Translations under genes and position numbers: made by a program | Assembly (NCBI GenBank): GCA_034509735.1 | Contig: JACGWO010000002.1 | Coordinates: 44,285,702-44,349,701, forward strand | Length of the DNA: 64,000 nt | Source of the DNA: Sesamum alatum | Taxonomy: Eukaryota; Streptophyta; Magnoliopsida; Lamiales; Pedaliaceae | Reading direction: 5' to 3' | Notes under the pieces: model-generated | What the model was told of the DNA's origin: nothing | The model's input: the letters and a program-made list of their open reading frames with translations, nothing else | Database searches by the model: none | Shown here: positions 1 to 11,947 of the stretch, in pieces | How the letters are laid out: every line of letters begins with the position of its first letter | Numbering within the stretch: position 1 is the stretch's first letter

Positions 1-189
1 TGGAAATCGCTAAGAACGAATTGATTTGTTGGTTTTGCAAGAATTCTTGGGGAGATAGTGCAATTTTTGTGGTTGACATACCGTTTTTATCACAGTAGTG
101 TTAGTCCTAATCTTCTTAAAAATCTTACCACTTTGCTGCGTAATAGTCTTAAGAGTAGGATCTTTGAGCAAGTAAAATCAATTCAATGA

Positions 190-780
190 TTAATTGCCAT
201 AAACAACATTGATCTACGAATGAGTATGGATGTGTTTGGCCGATTATGCTATCTGTTGGAGAACCTGGGTGGTCTCTGCAGATCACACAACGATGGTGCA
301 GCGGAGCAAGTTGCTGTTTTTGTAATGGTCCTGAGTCACCATACGAAGAACATGATAGTGAAATTCTATTTTAGTCGGAGTGGTCGAACTATCATTAAGT
401 ATTTCAACTATCTTAGAGGCTGTCTTGAAGCTTCATTCCACGTTGCTCATGAAGCCTACCCCTGTAGAGGAAGACAACACATGCCCGAGGTGGAAATGTT
501 TCAAGGTACTACAACTGTCTGTAACTATATGTGGCACTGCTTTGCCTCAGCTTGAATTGTTATCTTCTTTTGAAGTAACAATATTGATTTTTGAGTTGGA
601 CAGGGGTTCTTAGGGGCGTTAGATGATACCTACATTCTTGTGCGTGTTCAAGAGGCCGATAACAAGAAATATAGAACTCGTAAGGTTGAAGTTGCAGCGA
701 ATGCGTTGGGCGTGTGCGACAGAGACATGAAGTTCATTTACATCAACCCTGCCAACAACATCTGGACCATAATAATATGA
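190..780 (+). pseudogene. PIF/Harbinger transposase-derived (HARBI1-like) nuclease fragment
   Basis: Translated frames match the N-terminal helical region and the start of the nuclease domain of plant HARBI1-like proteins. One frame runs from about 190 and reads MSMDVFGRLC, then AEQVAVF and HHTKN, to about 402. A one-base slip near 402 moves homology to the next frame (LEAVLKLH, then CPRWKCFK). A plausible intron follows (GT at 509, AG just before 603), after which GALDDTYILVRV and the YRTRK/GVC segment continue to about 770. The DDE catalytic core further downstream is absent and stops follow, so this is a dead, 3'-truncated copy. Whether it derives from a transposon or a domesticated gene cannot be told from this piece. 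Confidence 0.8.
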
Positions 781-1223
781 TGGACGTCCATTATTATCAA
801 ATTTTTAACATCCATTATTAGCTGAAAGTTAAATCACTGCTTAAATTCCTGCACCAGCCCACAAACTGACTCTTGAATGATGACTAATTACCTTAAAAAA
901 TTCATGAAATTAAGACCAATTTAGGAGTGCAAGTGAATGAGCAGGGATCATGTCTGAACTGACATCATGAAGCTTTTATATATAGTCAAGGAAAGACTAG
1001 CTTTAATTTCAACCTTACAAATCATCAACCATAAGCTTATAACGCTGCCATCCTACCACTATACGTTTCACATTTACATGCAAATATATGATCTCTTTCC
1101 ACCTTCACTTCAACTTATTCTCACACACTATCTACTTCCCTTTGAAATATATTCATATGTAACTTGGCCCAATATAAAATTACTTTTCACTGCAGTTTTC
1201 TGCATGCATATACAATCAACCAA
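781..1223. other. Intergenic, no gene seen
   Basis: AT-rich spacer between the Harbinger relic and the 3' end of the aspartyl protease gene. It will include the protease 3' UTR, on the minus strand. Only short chance reading frames are present. Confidence 0.5.
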
Positions 1224-3752
1224 TCAGTTACATCCACCAGTGCCGAATCCCAGCTTCCCTCCAGCAACATCGTACACCACCTCCAACTTATGCTGCTGAA
1301 TGTTACCAAAGATGCCCACATCACCATCGTCACCGTTGCCCGCGAAAGCCAGGCACGCTTGCGTTGAGCTGACGGCTACAAGTGTCCCGATTGCCTCCAA
1401 GTCGACCTTCACATTGCCCCCGAAGGTGAAAGATATTGTCGGAATCGTTATACTTGTGTAGTTGCCCAAGTCATAGCAAGTGTCCAATATGGAATACGCC
1501 GGGGCGCTCGGGTACTTCTTCATCTGCTGCTGGAACGCTGCGCTCAGAGCACTGTAGGCGTCCGGCGGAAGGCGCGTTATGACCGTCCCCGAGTCTATGA
1601 TTGTGCCTGCAGTAGTAAAAACTGTTTGGCTGATCGGTAAGTCTTGCCCGCCCACGCTTATTTTGATGATGTCTATGAAGTAGAACGACGTCCCTTGTGA
1701 GCTAGAGAAAGGGGTGAACTTCACGTTTCTTGAAGCTCCACCTTTTCCTAGTGTCAAGTGCCCTGTGGAGCTTGAAGTTGATGGTAGGCAGTAGGAGAAG
1801 TATTTGCCGTATTTTTGTGCAGTTTGGGACACGATTGATAGAGGGTCTCGGCCGAGGCCTATTAGTCCTGCTGTTTTTCCGAACAGTCCTTGGTTGTTCT
1901 GCCCACACCCGAAGACGAAGTTGGGGAATACATCGGTTCCTGATAATGTAAGTGTGTCTTTGCTCAGGAACCCCACCGAGAAGGACTGATCACCGTACTG
2001 TATCCCGTAGACGCACGTCGTGGAGGAGCAGCGGGGGTCGTTGCCGGTGGCGGAGGAGAGCTGGGCGCACTCAGATGAACTGCAAGATATATTAGAGTAT
2101 GAAGTTGAGGAAGAAGGGTTGAAAATTGGATCGCGTTGCTGGTAGCAAGATCGGGCGCAGGGTTGGCATTGGGTCCACGTTAGGTCACTTCCGGTGTCGA
2201 AAATGAGAGAGAGGGTCTTTTTGGGTGTGCCGAGGCCGACGGTGACGACGTAGTTGCCGGAGCCGAGGGACTGGCCGGACTGGGTTGGGAGGTTGGCCTT
2301 TTTGTCATGGAATTTGTTCTTGTTGGGGTTGAGTTGGTTGGTGTTTGAGGCGGGATTGAGGCGAGCTTGGATGGAGTCCACCCGGGATTGGTCGTCGGCG
2401 AGGATCTGACTGAGGGGCGGCGCGGCGGTGCTTGGCTTGTCTTGTGAACATGGACCGTGCCGGTGAACAACTTCCAATGTGGATGGCCTCTTGCTGGAAC
2501 CTGATTCATGTTTTATCTATTAGGATATTATATTAATTTATCTATATTACTAATTTTTTAAATAAATTTTCACCCCACATTTTTAGAATTTCAATTATAT
2601 CCTTAAATATCTATCTATAATAATATAATGAGTAACGTCATCTTTTAAGTGCTAATCTACTATTATGTTTATTCCATATTTTTATTTTTAAAATTCCTAT
2701 GGTGTCAATCTGATTATAAAGATATAATTTTTTGCTTGAATCAGTCTAATTTAAATAGTTTAAAAGTAGAATTTTAAACAAATATACTCATTTTAATTTT
2801 ATTTTAACAATAAGTCGATAAACTTTTAAAATAAGTGTTTGCAAACTCATCTCAGTTTTGTGGCGTGCTGAGATATTTCAGTGGTACGATATGTTTGCAA
2901 TCGATCGATCGATGCATGAAATTGAAACCATTTTTTTAATTACCGCAATTAGGTGAATATATATACGTTTATTTTATTAATATATAAATAATGGCCTCTT
3001 ACTGCAAAGAGAGATAGGAATCATAATTCCCAACTAGCTAAAACCCAAATATTAATTAGTGCTGAAAATGTTTAATTTATTTATATATAAATCGAGTCTA
3101 GCTAGAAATATAAAATATTATGAATTGCACCGAAGATCAGACACGCATGGTACAAATTTTACCATTGATGTAAATTTACACAATTTAATATCTTTAAATT
3201 CGATTCATATGTGAAAATAACCCTGAAAATAGACTATACATGCATTCTTTTTTCTCTATGGTCGGAGTATTATCAAAATTTGGTCCATGTTACGGCAAAA
3301 TCTTCCAATAATTTTTTAAAAAAATTATTACCACATAATATAACTTGACCTGATATCGCGAACCATACTATGATTATGTTCGAATAAATATCACAGCAAG
3401 TGGATAAATGATTGAAGTGCGGAAGTTAGTTATCTCCAATAATTAGACAAGCATAATTTACATAATTAAAGAAATCGATCATATAACTATCTAGATTCTG
3501 TATACATTTAAAATAAATAAAAAAAAAGATGAAAATTATAAAATGAGAAGTAGTATGTATGGTACCGGCGGCGGCGGGGGAGGGCGTGCAGACGGCGGCC
3601 GGTAAAAGAGAGCTGAAGTGGAGTGTGTGGAAATGGAGTTGAGTGTTAGCTTTTCTGCCGGCGCCTTGCACACCACATGTCACTGACACTAATAATAGAG
3701 AAGAAGTGAGCAGAAATTTCAGAAAGGAAGTGGGAGGACTACTGCTGCCCAT
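1224..3752 (-). CDS. Aspartyl protease family protein (nepenthesin/CND41-like, A1B)
   Basis: Two exons: 3752-3566 and 2500-1224, joined over a 1,065-bp intron (donor GT at 3565, acceptor CAG before 2500) that splits a glycine codon, giving about 487 aa. Exon 1 supplies the ATG and a hydrophobic signal peptide (LKFLLTSSLLLVSVTC), so the product is secreted or vacuolar. The conserved LEVVHRHGPCS pro-segment begins exon 2. Catalytic motifs are DTGSDLTW (Asp about 164) and DSGTVITRL (Asp about 365). The Cys-rich insert after the first aspartate (CQPC, CYQQ, SCSSSEC) is typical of plant nepenthesin-like enzymes. Length and order match the At5g10770-type family. Substrate is unknown; relatives act in protein turnover and defence. 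An AT-rich TATTTAAAT lies about 85 bp upstream of the ATG and may be the TATA box. A start within exon 2 alone would lack the signal peptide. Confidence 0.92.
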
Positions 3753-4163
3753 AAGTCACTGCAAATTCCTTTTAAGTTTGTTATGGGATTGTGGCTGTGG
3801 TTGTGGTTGTCTTGGGCTACTATCATTCTGGATTTAAATAGAATTTTCAATTTCAATATTCCACGCCACCCACTCTCGACTTAGGTAAGCAAATTTGGTT
3901 TTTTGATATTATTATTCAAGTGATTATATTGGTAAGACCCGTCCCTAAAGTTATAAAACTTTTTGGGTATTTATTTATTTTTATGGCTGTTTATATGTAG
4001 AACGAGGTAGACCATGTGTGATATGGGTAAATGGCTAGCTGTCGTGCACACAAAATGTTAGCGAGAGAGTTTTTTTTTTTTTTAAAGCTCGAATTAGAGA
4101 GTAGGATTAAATTTACTAATGGTCCAAATTTGTGGTAGTGATTAATTTTGATACTAAATTATA

Positions 4164-4541
4164 GGGTAAATTACAGCTACTTCTCTTGAAGTTTGGTATA
4201 ATTACAAATATCTCTCGTTGTTTGAAAAATTATAAATACCCCCCTGAGATTTGTAACCGTCTAACAAATAATCCATTTTCATTCAATTTTATAGGTGAAT
4301 TGACCAAAATGCCCTCATGCATTGAATTACTTTTTATTTCTTTTTTAAAAAAAAATTGGACTACAGTGCGTAGGGAGAGATTTCTTAAGTTTTTTACACA
4401 AATGAACAATAATGCAATTTGTCTCAGTTAATTTTTCTGTAATTTTAATAAAAAATTCAAGAGCAAAATTGTCAATTTTAAATCTTTGTAATTTTTAAAA
4501 TAATGAGAGAATATTTATAATTATGCCAATATAATTTACCC
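4164..4541. mobile_element. Mutator-type MITE, 378 bp, 9-bp TSD
   Basis: The element starts GGGTAAATTA and ends TAATTTACCC, imperfect terminal inverted repeats that extend inward (AGTTTGGTATAATTAC on the left, its complement on the right). It is flanked by a perfect 9-bp direct repeat TAAATTATA (4155-4163 and 4542-4550). No coding capacity. A 9-bp TSD points to Mutator-like transposase. Related diverged copies appear near 34.67 kb, 47.2 kb and in intron 2 of the right-hand P450 gene. Confidence 0.85.
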
Positions 4542-5049
4542 TAAATTATAATAGGACTACTTCAGGGATGCAAAACGACGGAGGGAAACGCGTTTTGGTG
4601 ATCATTAATGTTGGGAATGGGGAAGGGGTTGGTGGAGTTGAAAACATTGGAAACAAATCAATCAATTTCATAACAGAAAATATCTCTCATTTTAATTGTT
4701 ATCATATTCCCCAACCGAAATTGCATGTGACTTGGCAACTCATCATCCCAATTCAAATCAACAGGGAAATTGGGCATGCCATGCTTAATAAATTATTCAT
4801 ATTCCTAAATTATTAAAATTAAATAAAAAAGATCAAGCACTTCTATTTCACTAATTTAAATAATATAAATATATAAATTAACAGCGCTAATCATTGATGG
4901 GGCTGTGACAGAACGCCCTTATATATTCTGATTCCAAAATTTAATTAGAATTCTTATAACTTACTCATTATATGTACCAAGTTGTTAACATATTGATGAT
5001 ATAACGATTGTATAATCTACGACTTATATAAAAAGAGTAATTAAGATTT

Positions 5050-5255
5050 CAAGAACTTTCAATGTGATTTGGATCAGAGATTTAAATTCTCTGTCAAATA
5101 ATCTGGTTCGAGTGTTTTGGTACTTGCGAAGAAACAAGATCATTAGGCTCGTTGGTTCTTTAGGAGACACTCCAATGATTTGGGACTCAATATTTCGTTG
5201 AGTCCATATAGGGATTAAAACCCGTTGGGAGCGTGTGTGGAAAAAAAAAAAAGAT
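5050..5255 (+). mobile_element. Possible SINE relic with poly(A) tail
   Basis: A B-box-like CTGGTTCGAGT near 5101 is followed by a body containing GGGACTCAATATTTCGTTGAG and a 12-A run at about 5240-5252. These are features of tRNA-derived SINEs, but no clear A box or TSD was found. Confidence 0.35.
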
Positions 5256-7127
5256 TGTTGGCTCGCTAGGTAGCCCCCAACAAAGGCCCTTCGATAATTA
5301 AATCAATTCATAATTTCAAGGGATTGAAAAGAAAATTTATAAGCTAATGTGAAAATAATAAAATGACATATGATTATCTGAAATAATTATAGTATTTATA
5401 GGGTCAAATATTTGTATTTGTACGAGTCCACACATCATCATCATCACGAACTCTCCAATATAATGTTATCGAACAATCCTAATTTTGGATCCCAAGTTGG
5501 GTAGGGTCAGGGCGGGACCCAAGACTTTGCTAACTAAGTTGGCCGTAATTGAGCTCTATGTTTAACCAAATTAGCCATTATAAGACCCTGACAAAATCAC
5601 TAATATATAACAATTTAGGCAGAAATATATAAACAATCAAGAAATTCTGTTTTCTTGTATTACTTATTTATTTTTCAATATTTTTTTCTGCCACTTCTTG
5701 GAAGCTTCTTTGGAAAGTCACCCGAAGACCTGATTGGTCTATAGACTCTACACCCTCTACTACTCAGTGGTCTACCCACTTTGTCTTTATACATTTATTT
5801 ATTTAATGTTTATGTAGAAATGCCCAACTCCACTCATATGTGTAGACCTGCACTACTGCTGGACTCCTGAAAGCCAAGAATTAAAAAAGAAAAGAAAAGA
5901 ATACAAGGCTTTACAAATATATATAAATACTCATGCAAAAAAGTGACATGTAGGCAAACACCCACATTCATTACGGACGGGAGTATGAATAGGTTATAAG
6001 TCTCAAAGTTTTTTCACCTTGTCAAAACTCCCTACTAAGATAAAATCAGGAGGCTCATACGAAATTACAACAGACAATATGTCACACAATGAGATCCAAT
6101 CAAATTACAAGCTATGTAATAAAAGAAAAATGTTTCTATAATATCTTGTAATAACCTTGTGGTGGTTGATCGGAAGGAGATTGATTAATTAATTTGGGAA
6201 ACAAATTGTTAGTGCATGATTGTTGTCCATTATGGATGATTAGATAACTATGTTGATCATTATCTAGTAAATAATAATTGATCATGTTGAGGGCAGCAAT
6301 GGTCAATTATATGGGTGGGCAGCCTTATCATGGATGCCCCTTGTTATTTGCTATTCAATTTGGAGTTGGAGAAATGGAATCTCAAATGTGAGACAAGATT
6401 GATTGATCCTCCAATGGAATCTTGTTGCTTTCATTTCATTTGTACCCCACATTCAATATTCATTGCTCTCTTTTGCTAAATTGTACAAAATGAAAATTTG
6501 GGATCATTTGATTTTTGTAAAATTATTATTATTTTAAGATGCCTTGAAATATATATATTTTTTGATATTATAATATATTGATATGATCTTGATATGTACA
6601 GGGTATGTATCGATTATTATTTGTGTGATTACAACAAACGTCTTAAGCATTATGCAGAAGCGGAGCGCGTTCTACAAAACAAATCAAATTTTTAGTTATA
6701 GTAAATAGATTAGTTCTGGTGAACTTTTCTATTATTATTGTTGTTGTTGTTATTATTGATTTGGTGTTGGAGAAGAGAACAAAAGAATGAGTTAAGCAAT
6801 GGTTGAGGGCAAGCATTTGGAGGTTTGGAGTAACTGAAATAGCTGAACTCCAAAATACAAATCACATCATGACTACGCACCATTCATATTATTTGATTAT
6901 GAGTTTTAAGTATGAAAATGTAAATCACAAGTCAAAATGATAGTGATAAATCATGACAGAGGTTGGCCTGCCCGAAAACGATGTCAAATTTCAGTATGAT
7001 TAAATAGAGAGGTTTTGCCAACAACTAGACCCCAACCCCCCACCCAAAGAAAGCAGAGAGTGATGATCATATTACTGCAAGTTGTGAAGAGGGACAATTT
7101 TATTATGCTAAATTTCCATGGTTCACG

Positions 7128-7171
7128 CTGTTGAATAACAATTATATTGCTGTTGAATAACAATTATATTG
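7128..7171. repeat. Perfect tandem duplication of a 22-bp unit
   Basis: The unit, beginning CTGTTGAATAACAATTATAT, occurs twice head-to-tail at 7128-7149 and 7150-7171 without mismatch. Confidence 0.85.
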
Positions 7172-7539
7172 CTTGTTGTCACAGGGGAATTTTACACAGC
7201 AGAATTTCAGGGTCCCCGTGCGGCACTAGCCTTTCCAAAGCTAGTCAGTCTTCATCACACACTCCACAATTGTGTATGATTTGATAAAATGCAACGAACA
7301 TCACATAACATGTATGCAAGAAGGCAAGAATCATCAAAATTCAAGCAACATAGTATTTACGGGCAAATGCCCAATTTTATATTTTATTCCATCATTTAAA
7401 ATACCAGGACACTCTACTTGAACTCTAAGGACTTCATCCCCATCCTCACAAAAGCATACGAGCCTGGCTAAACAATTTATATACAGCTCTTGCAGTTGAC
7501 AACCCCAACTGCTAGGCAAGACTGGCCCTAACCATCCTA

Positions 7540-8330
7540 AACTGTCGCCCATGTGTTCAGGAACGGTTGCAGCCTGCTAGCCAACTTGCTGCCTGGCAGT
7601 TTCCAGCCTCAACCGCCAGTCACATGCATCCTATATGCACCCTTGTTCAGCCATCGCGGACTGATCACTCTGTCCCGACGTCAGAAGCCCTGTCGGTCCT
7701 GTGCGCACGCCCTCATGCCGTCTGCGCACACCATCAGATGATTTGCCTGGATGGCCGAGACTTTGCCATACTGTCTCGTCGGCCTACTGAGTCTGGTCGA
7801 GACCTTCGACATTGTCTTGCCAACCTGCCGAGGAAACCCGCACATTAGGTGCCATTCATCCGCACTGTCTCGTCAGCCTGCTAAGCTTGGCGGAGACTTC
7901 CCGCATTATCTTGCCAGCCTGGTCGAGTCCTGCCGCACAACTTGCTGCCCGCTCGCAACACACTACCGGCCGTTTTCTGCACATGGGTGCCCAGCTCGCC
8001 CATGCCTGCGCCATCCGTGCGCATTTGCCTGCCGACTTCCCATAAAGTCCGGACAATGCTCACATGATGCTGACACTCACTACCAACGCCCAATCTGCCT
8101 GTCCACCCGGCCGTGCAGCCTTGCTGTACCGTCACCCAACGTTCCTCATCTAGCCAACCTATGTACCATGTGCTGACCACCAACACTCATCAGCAGCCTC
8201 CATCATTTGCCAATACTAACTTTTACCCTGTGCCGACTCCACCTGGCACCCCTGGTTGAGCCTGTGCGCCAATCTGCTGCACATATACCGACCAACTAGA
8301 AAAGGGGATTACACTTGTACACTATGACGT
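7540..8330. other. GC-richer block of unknown origin with internal 94-bp imperfect repeat
   Basis: Base composition is clearly more GC-rich than the flanks, with many CGs. CTGTCTCGTC starts at 7771 and again at 7865, and about 57 bp after each are alike (ending TTGCCAACCTG and TTGCCAGCCTG). Reading frames on both strands are open for up to 141 codons but match no family I know. It may be an old retrotransposon or captured fragment. Confidence 0.45.
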
Positions 8331-9196
8331 GAGGGGTGCAGATTGATTGAGGATGTATAGTTATTGCATTATCTGAAAACAACTCTTATTTATACACAAT
8401 AATTGCAAGTATTTTCTTGTGTACACTCTTTACTCAATAATATTCCCAGCAGCAACTGCACAGTTATGGACTCATAACCTTGTTACATTGTCACATCATT
8501 GCTGAGTTTGATGTTAATAATTTATGTTCAGAATTCAAGTGGTGGTCCTCTCTCTAACCACAAACTAGAATTCAGTTCACATTATTCCACAAGGGCAGAG
8601 ACTAACACATCACCATCACAATGCCACTGATTGATCACGGGTCGGGCACACCGAATTGCATCAAGGCGACAAATGCAAGTTCGTCAACTTATGCAGACCT
8701 TAAATGCACTATGTTCTCAAAGGCTGCTTAATTCGTAATCTTTGTTGAGAAATTTATTTATGGAAATACAAAGAGGACACCAGAAGTACCAGATCTGTCA
8801 GCTCAAGAAATAAAGAGAAGGAATATGAGAAAACAGAGATAATGAGATTGAGTTACATTATGATCAATGCAGCATTAAAAGGAAAAAGAATCGTAGCAAT
8901 TCAAGAATGGTAATATTCTTTAACAATTGAAATTTCATTTTAGTCTACACTGATCTACAGAAGCATTTCTTCCCAACAACTGAATTTCTCTACCAACGGC
9001 CAAAAAGTTCGGGGTAGTTGTTTCTAAGGTGATCCTTTCAAGTAGAAGCACTAGTTCTCTGAGGACATTCTTTTTCTCAGTGCATTATTTTGATGAAGAC
9101 GGTTGTTGATCTGTCACACCTGCATAGTTTGGATAGAACCATCAGCACCTACAATCCAATACCCATTGGCAAGATCCACATCATCGAGGGGAACAT

Positions 9197-11278
9197 CTAA
9201 CATAGAGAGGCATTTTCAGAAATTCTTATTTCGCTGGTTAGTTCTTTCAAGGCCTGGAATATTTCTTGGCAATTAGGATGTGAACGGTCGTCTGCATTGA
9301 AAGCATGAACATCATTTTGCAACTCAATCCAACTCCAACCTGGTACCTTCTTGACCCCCTTGTTCCTCATCATCCTCTTCACACTAGCTTTCTCATCCCA
9401 CCTCTGAAGATGGCCATACATATCAGAGAGAAGAACGTAAGTACAGTGGTCTCCGGGATCCAGTTCAAGCAAGTGGCCAGCTACGTCAGTAGCCAAATGT
9501 ATGTCACCACAAGCTCTACAAGCGCCTAATAATGTTTTCCACACAATCACATCAGGTTCAAATGGCATTTCATCAATCAGTTCTTTTGCGTCCATTAGAC
9601 GTCCAGCTCTACCAAGCAAGTCTATTGCACATGCATAATTTTCCATCCGCGGTTGAATTCCATACTCAGTTTCCATGGATTTCAGAAAGTTGAGACCTTC
9701 TTCAACTAAACCAATGTGGCTGCATGCAGTGAGAGCAGCAACAAAAGTGACATGATCCAGCTTCACTTGTCCCTCTGTCATTAGGTAAAAGAGGTCGAGA
9801 GCAACTTTACCTTGCCCGTGCTGTGCATATGCAAAGATGATTGAGTTCCATGTCACTGAACTGTCTTTATGAGATGCCTCAAAGGATTTCCAAGCATCTT
9901 CAATGATTCCACATTTTGAGTACATAAATATCAAAGCACTAGCTACATACTCATTTCCCTCCCAGCCTGTTTTTACAACCAAGATGTGAATCTGTTGACC
10001 CAACCGGAGAGTGGCTAAGTCTGAGCAAGATCTTAAGACTGCTGCAAAGGTATATTGGTCAATTACCATGTAATCAAGATGCATCTGCTGGAAGAGCCTC
10101 AAGGCATTTTCACTAAGCCCAATTTGCGACAAGCCAGTCAAAATTGTATTCCAGGAAACAAGGTCCTTTATGTCTATATGTTCGAATACTTTCAAGGCAT
10201 CCTCAATGCTTTGGCTGTTAGATCTTAAATACATGGAAATCAACGCATTAGATACCTGTGTTACTTGTTCTAATCCCCGCTTTATTACTAAAGTATGCAA
10301 GGGTTTTCCGAAGCTCCGTTGTGTATCTCCAAAGCAAGTACTTATTGTGCTAGAATACGAGTAAGCATCCAGATCTAATCTTAGTCTCACCATCTTTATG
10401 AAAATATCAAATCCACGCTCCTCTAGATCATGCTCCAAGTAAGCTGCTAACATTGAGTTCCATGTCACTAAGTCCCGGTACCCATCAGCACTGTCAAACA
10501 CTCTTTTGGCGTCTTGAATGCTTCTGCATTCCGCATATGCAGTAATTGTGGCATTAAGCACAGTATTCTCATGCTCCAGACCACGTTTCACAATCTTTCC
10601 ATGAAGCTGCCTGGTCAACTCATATAATTCCACATCATAAAGCAATGTCAGAAGAGGTGCAAATGTTGCATCGTCGACTCGCACACCTTCCATCTCCATA
10701 GACAAAAACAATTCCATGCAACGCTGCAAATTCCCCATCTCTGCATATCCCGCAATCAAGGCGTTCCAAGAAACCGTATTCCGTTCCTGCATGTACTTAA
10801 ACACCTTATTCGCATCCTCAACTCTACTGCACTTGGCGTACATATCCAAAAGTGCACTAGCAGCATACACGTTATCATCAAACCCCATCTTTACAACATC
10901 CGAATGGACTTGTTGGCCATACATGAGCCCACCACCAATAGCAACGCCCTTGAGCATGCTTCCAAAAGTATAGCCGTCGAACAAAAACCCAAGTCTTTTC
11001 ATAGATTTCAAGACGTCCCAGGCACCGAAAAAATCTCCCTGATTCACGTATCCGGTGATAACGGTGTTCCAAGAGGCAGTGTCTCTGTGAGTCATATCGT
11101 CGAACACCTTCAGGGCAGTGTTTAATTCTTTGCATTTTGCGTAGCAGTTCACGAGGTTATTAGAGGTATACGTATCGGTAATAAGCGACAATTTGATGGC
11201 TTGGCAATGGGCTGCCGCAACTTTCGATAAAGTAGGAAAAGCAGTTTCAGTGAGCAAATGCAGTGGGACTGACCTCAT
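9197..11278 (-). CDS. PLS-class (E/E+ subgroup) pentatricopeptide repeat protein, At3g25970-like
   Basis: Single-exon 693-aa protein. Successive PPR motifs of alternating P, L and S type run from about residue 20 to 530, with signatures such as NNLVNCYAKC, DTASWNTVITGY, VSWNALIAGY, ALISMYLRS and SALIFMYSKCG. The C-terminus carries E and E+ domains (YACAIDLLGRAGRL, VIVWKTLLGACRACGD, VKKVPGWSWIEL, then FNADDRSHPNCQEI). There is no DYW deaminase domain. Such proteins bind organellar transcripts and usually assist C-to-U editing; target and organelle cannot be read from the sequence. Motif order, length and local sequence match Arabidopsis At3g25970 closely. The ATG at 11278 is followed directly by PPR sequence, so any targeting peptide is short. 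Confidence 0.93.
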   Translation of the reverse strand: MRSVPLHLLTETAFPTLSKVAAAHCQAIKLSLITDTYTSNNLVNCYAKCKELNTALKVFDDMTHRDTASWNTVITGYVNQGDFFGAWDVLKSMKRLGFLFDGYTFGSMLKGVAIGGGLMYGQQVHSDVVKMGFDDNVYAASALLDMYAKCSRVEDANKVFKYMQERNTVSWNALIAGYAEMGNLQRCMELFLSMEMEGVRVDDATFAPLLTLLYDVELYELTRQLHGKIVKRGLEHENTVLNATITAYAECRSIQDAKRVFDSADGYRDLVTWNSMLAAYLEHDLEERGFDIFIKMVRLRLDLDAYSYSSTISTCFGDTQRSFGKPLHTLVIKRGLEQVTQVSNALISMYLRSNSQSIEDALKVFEHIDIKDLVSWNTILTGLSQIGLSENALRLFQQMHLDYMVIDQYTFAAVLRSCSDLATLRLGQQIHILVVKTGWEGNEYVASALIFMYSKCGIIEDAWKSFEASHKDSSVTWNSIIFAYAQHGQGKVALDLFYLMTEGQVKLDHVTFVAALTACSHIGLVEEGLNFLKSMETEYGIQPRMENYACAIDLLGRAGRLMDAKELIDEMPFEPDVIVWKTLLGACRACGDIHLATDVAGHLLELDPGDHCTYVLLSDMYGHLQRWDEKASVKRMMRNKGVKKVPGWSWIELQNDVHAFNADDRSHPNCQEIFQALKELTSEIRISENASLC

Positions 11279-11947
11279 TCATGAGAAACAATTGCCCGGA
11301 AATGAGCAGAGAAATCAGAATCTAAAATCGTGGTTCCTCCTCTGCCGCTCATAGCAATGTGTCGGCAATGCGCTTTAAAGTTAAATTAATAGTACTCCCG
11401 ACTTTGACTTCTTTATTCCATCGGCGAAAACAAGACCCCATATTTGCTCTTTTCCTAAAACTTTACTATATTTTTCTAAAACTTTTATCAACTTTGATGG
11501 GTGGAGAACTCACAATCAAGAAGTTGCAGGTCCGAGTCCCACTAACGTAAGTACATAATTTATATTTAATGGTAATATTTTGTTTGGTTGTTTCCGATGA
11601 ATGAATATATATATATATTTGAAAATATCGATCTATTGTATTAATATTCAAGTTTGCATATCCTAGACGATACAGAATCGAATCTTAACAAAACAAAATG
11701 AGTATGTATATTGATAAGGGGTGTTTGCGAAACCTTTTCAATAACAATATAAAACACTCGTCATATTTTCCAATGCACATTTTAAAATCGTCTAGAACTC
11801 CAACTCATTTTCTCAAATTCTACAAAATCCAACACATACTATAATATATTCATATCATTACCATCATTTATGATTTATAACAGCGAAAACTCCTACCATT
11901 TACTCATGTGATGATAACAAGAGTTGTTTTTCTATCAGATTATGAGT
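11279..11947. other. Intergenic spacer, possible SINE-like B box
   Basis: AT-rich spacer between the PPR gene start and the peroxidase stop. A tRNA B-box-like GGTCCGAGTCCCACTA at about 11529-11544, followed by TAATGGTAATATTTTG, resembles the tail of the SINE at 30.55 kb. This is too little to call an element. Confidence 0.4.

Larger units (their letters stand above)
3753..9196. other. Long intergenic region with MITE, SINE-like block and GC-richer block
   Basis: No protein-coding gene is recognised between the protease and the PPR gene. The stretch holds the protease promoter, a Mutator-type MITE (4164-4541), a possible SINE relic (about 5050-5255), a 22-bp tandem duplication (7128-7171) and an unidentified GC-richer block (about 7540-8330). 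The rest is AT-rich spacer with nothing I can name. Confidence 0.6.

Noticed and set aside
1224..2477. Aspartyl protease as a single-exon gene starting at 2477
   Set aside because: The codon at 2477 is TTG, and a signal-peptide exon at 3752-3566 joins in frame through a GT-AG intron.
5640..6480. Possible MIRNA hairpin
   Set aside because: Some short inverted matches, but no mature sequence of a known plant miRNA family and no convincing stem.
7751..8176. 141-codon open frame in the GC-richer block
   Set aside because: Overlapping long frames exist on both strands, there are no recognisable domains, and the length is explained by GC-rich composition.
9114..9213. Short minus-strand frame after the PPR stop (LDVPLDDVDLANGYWIVGAD...)
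   Set aside because: It reads like protein, but it is only about 33 codons, in a different frame from the PPR gene, with a stop just upstream and no clear splice acceptor.
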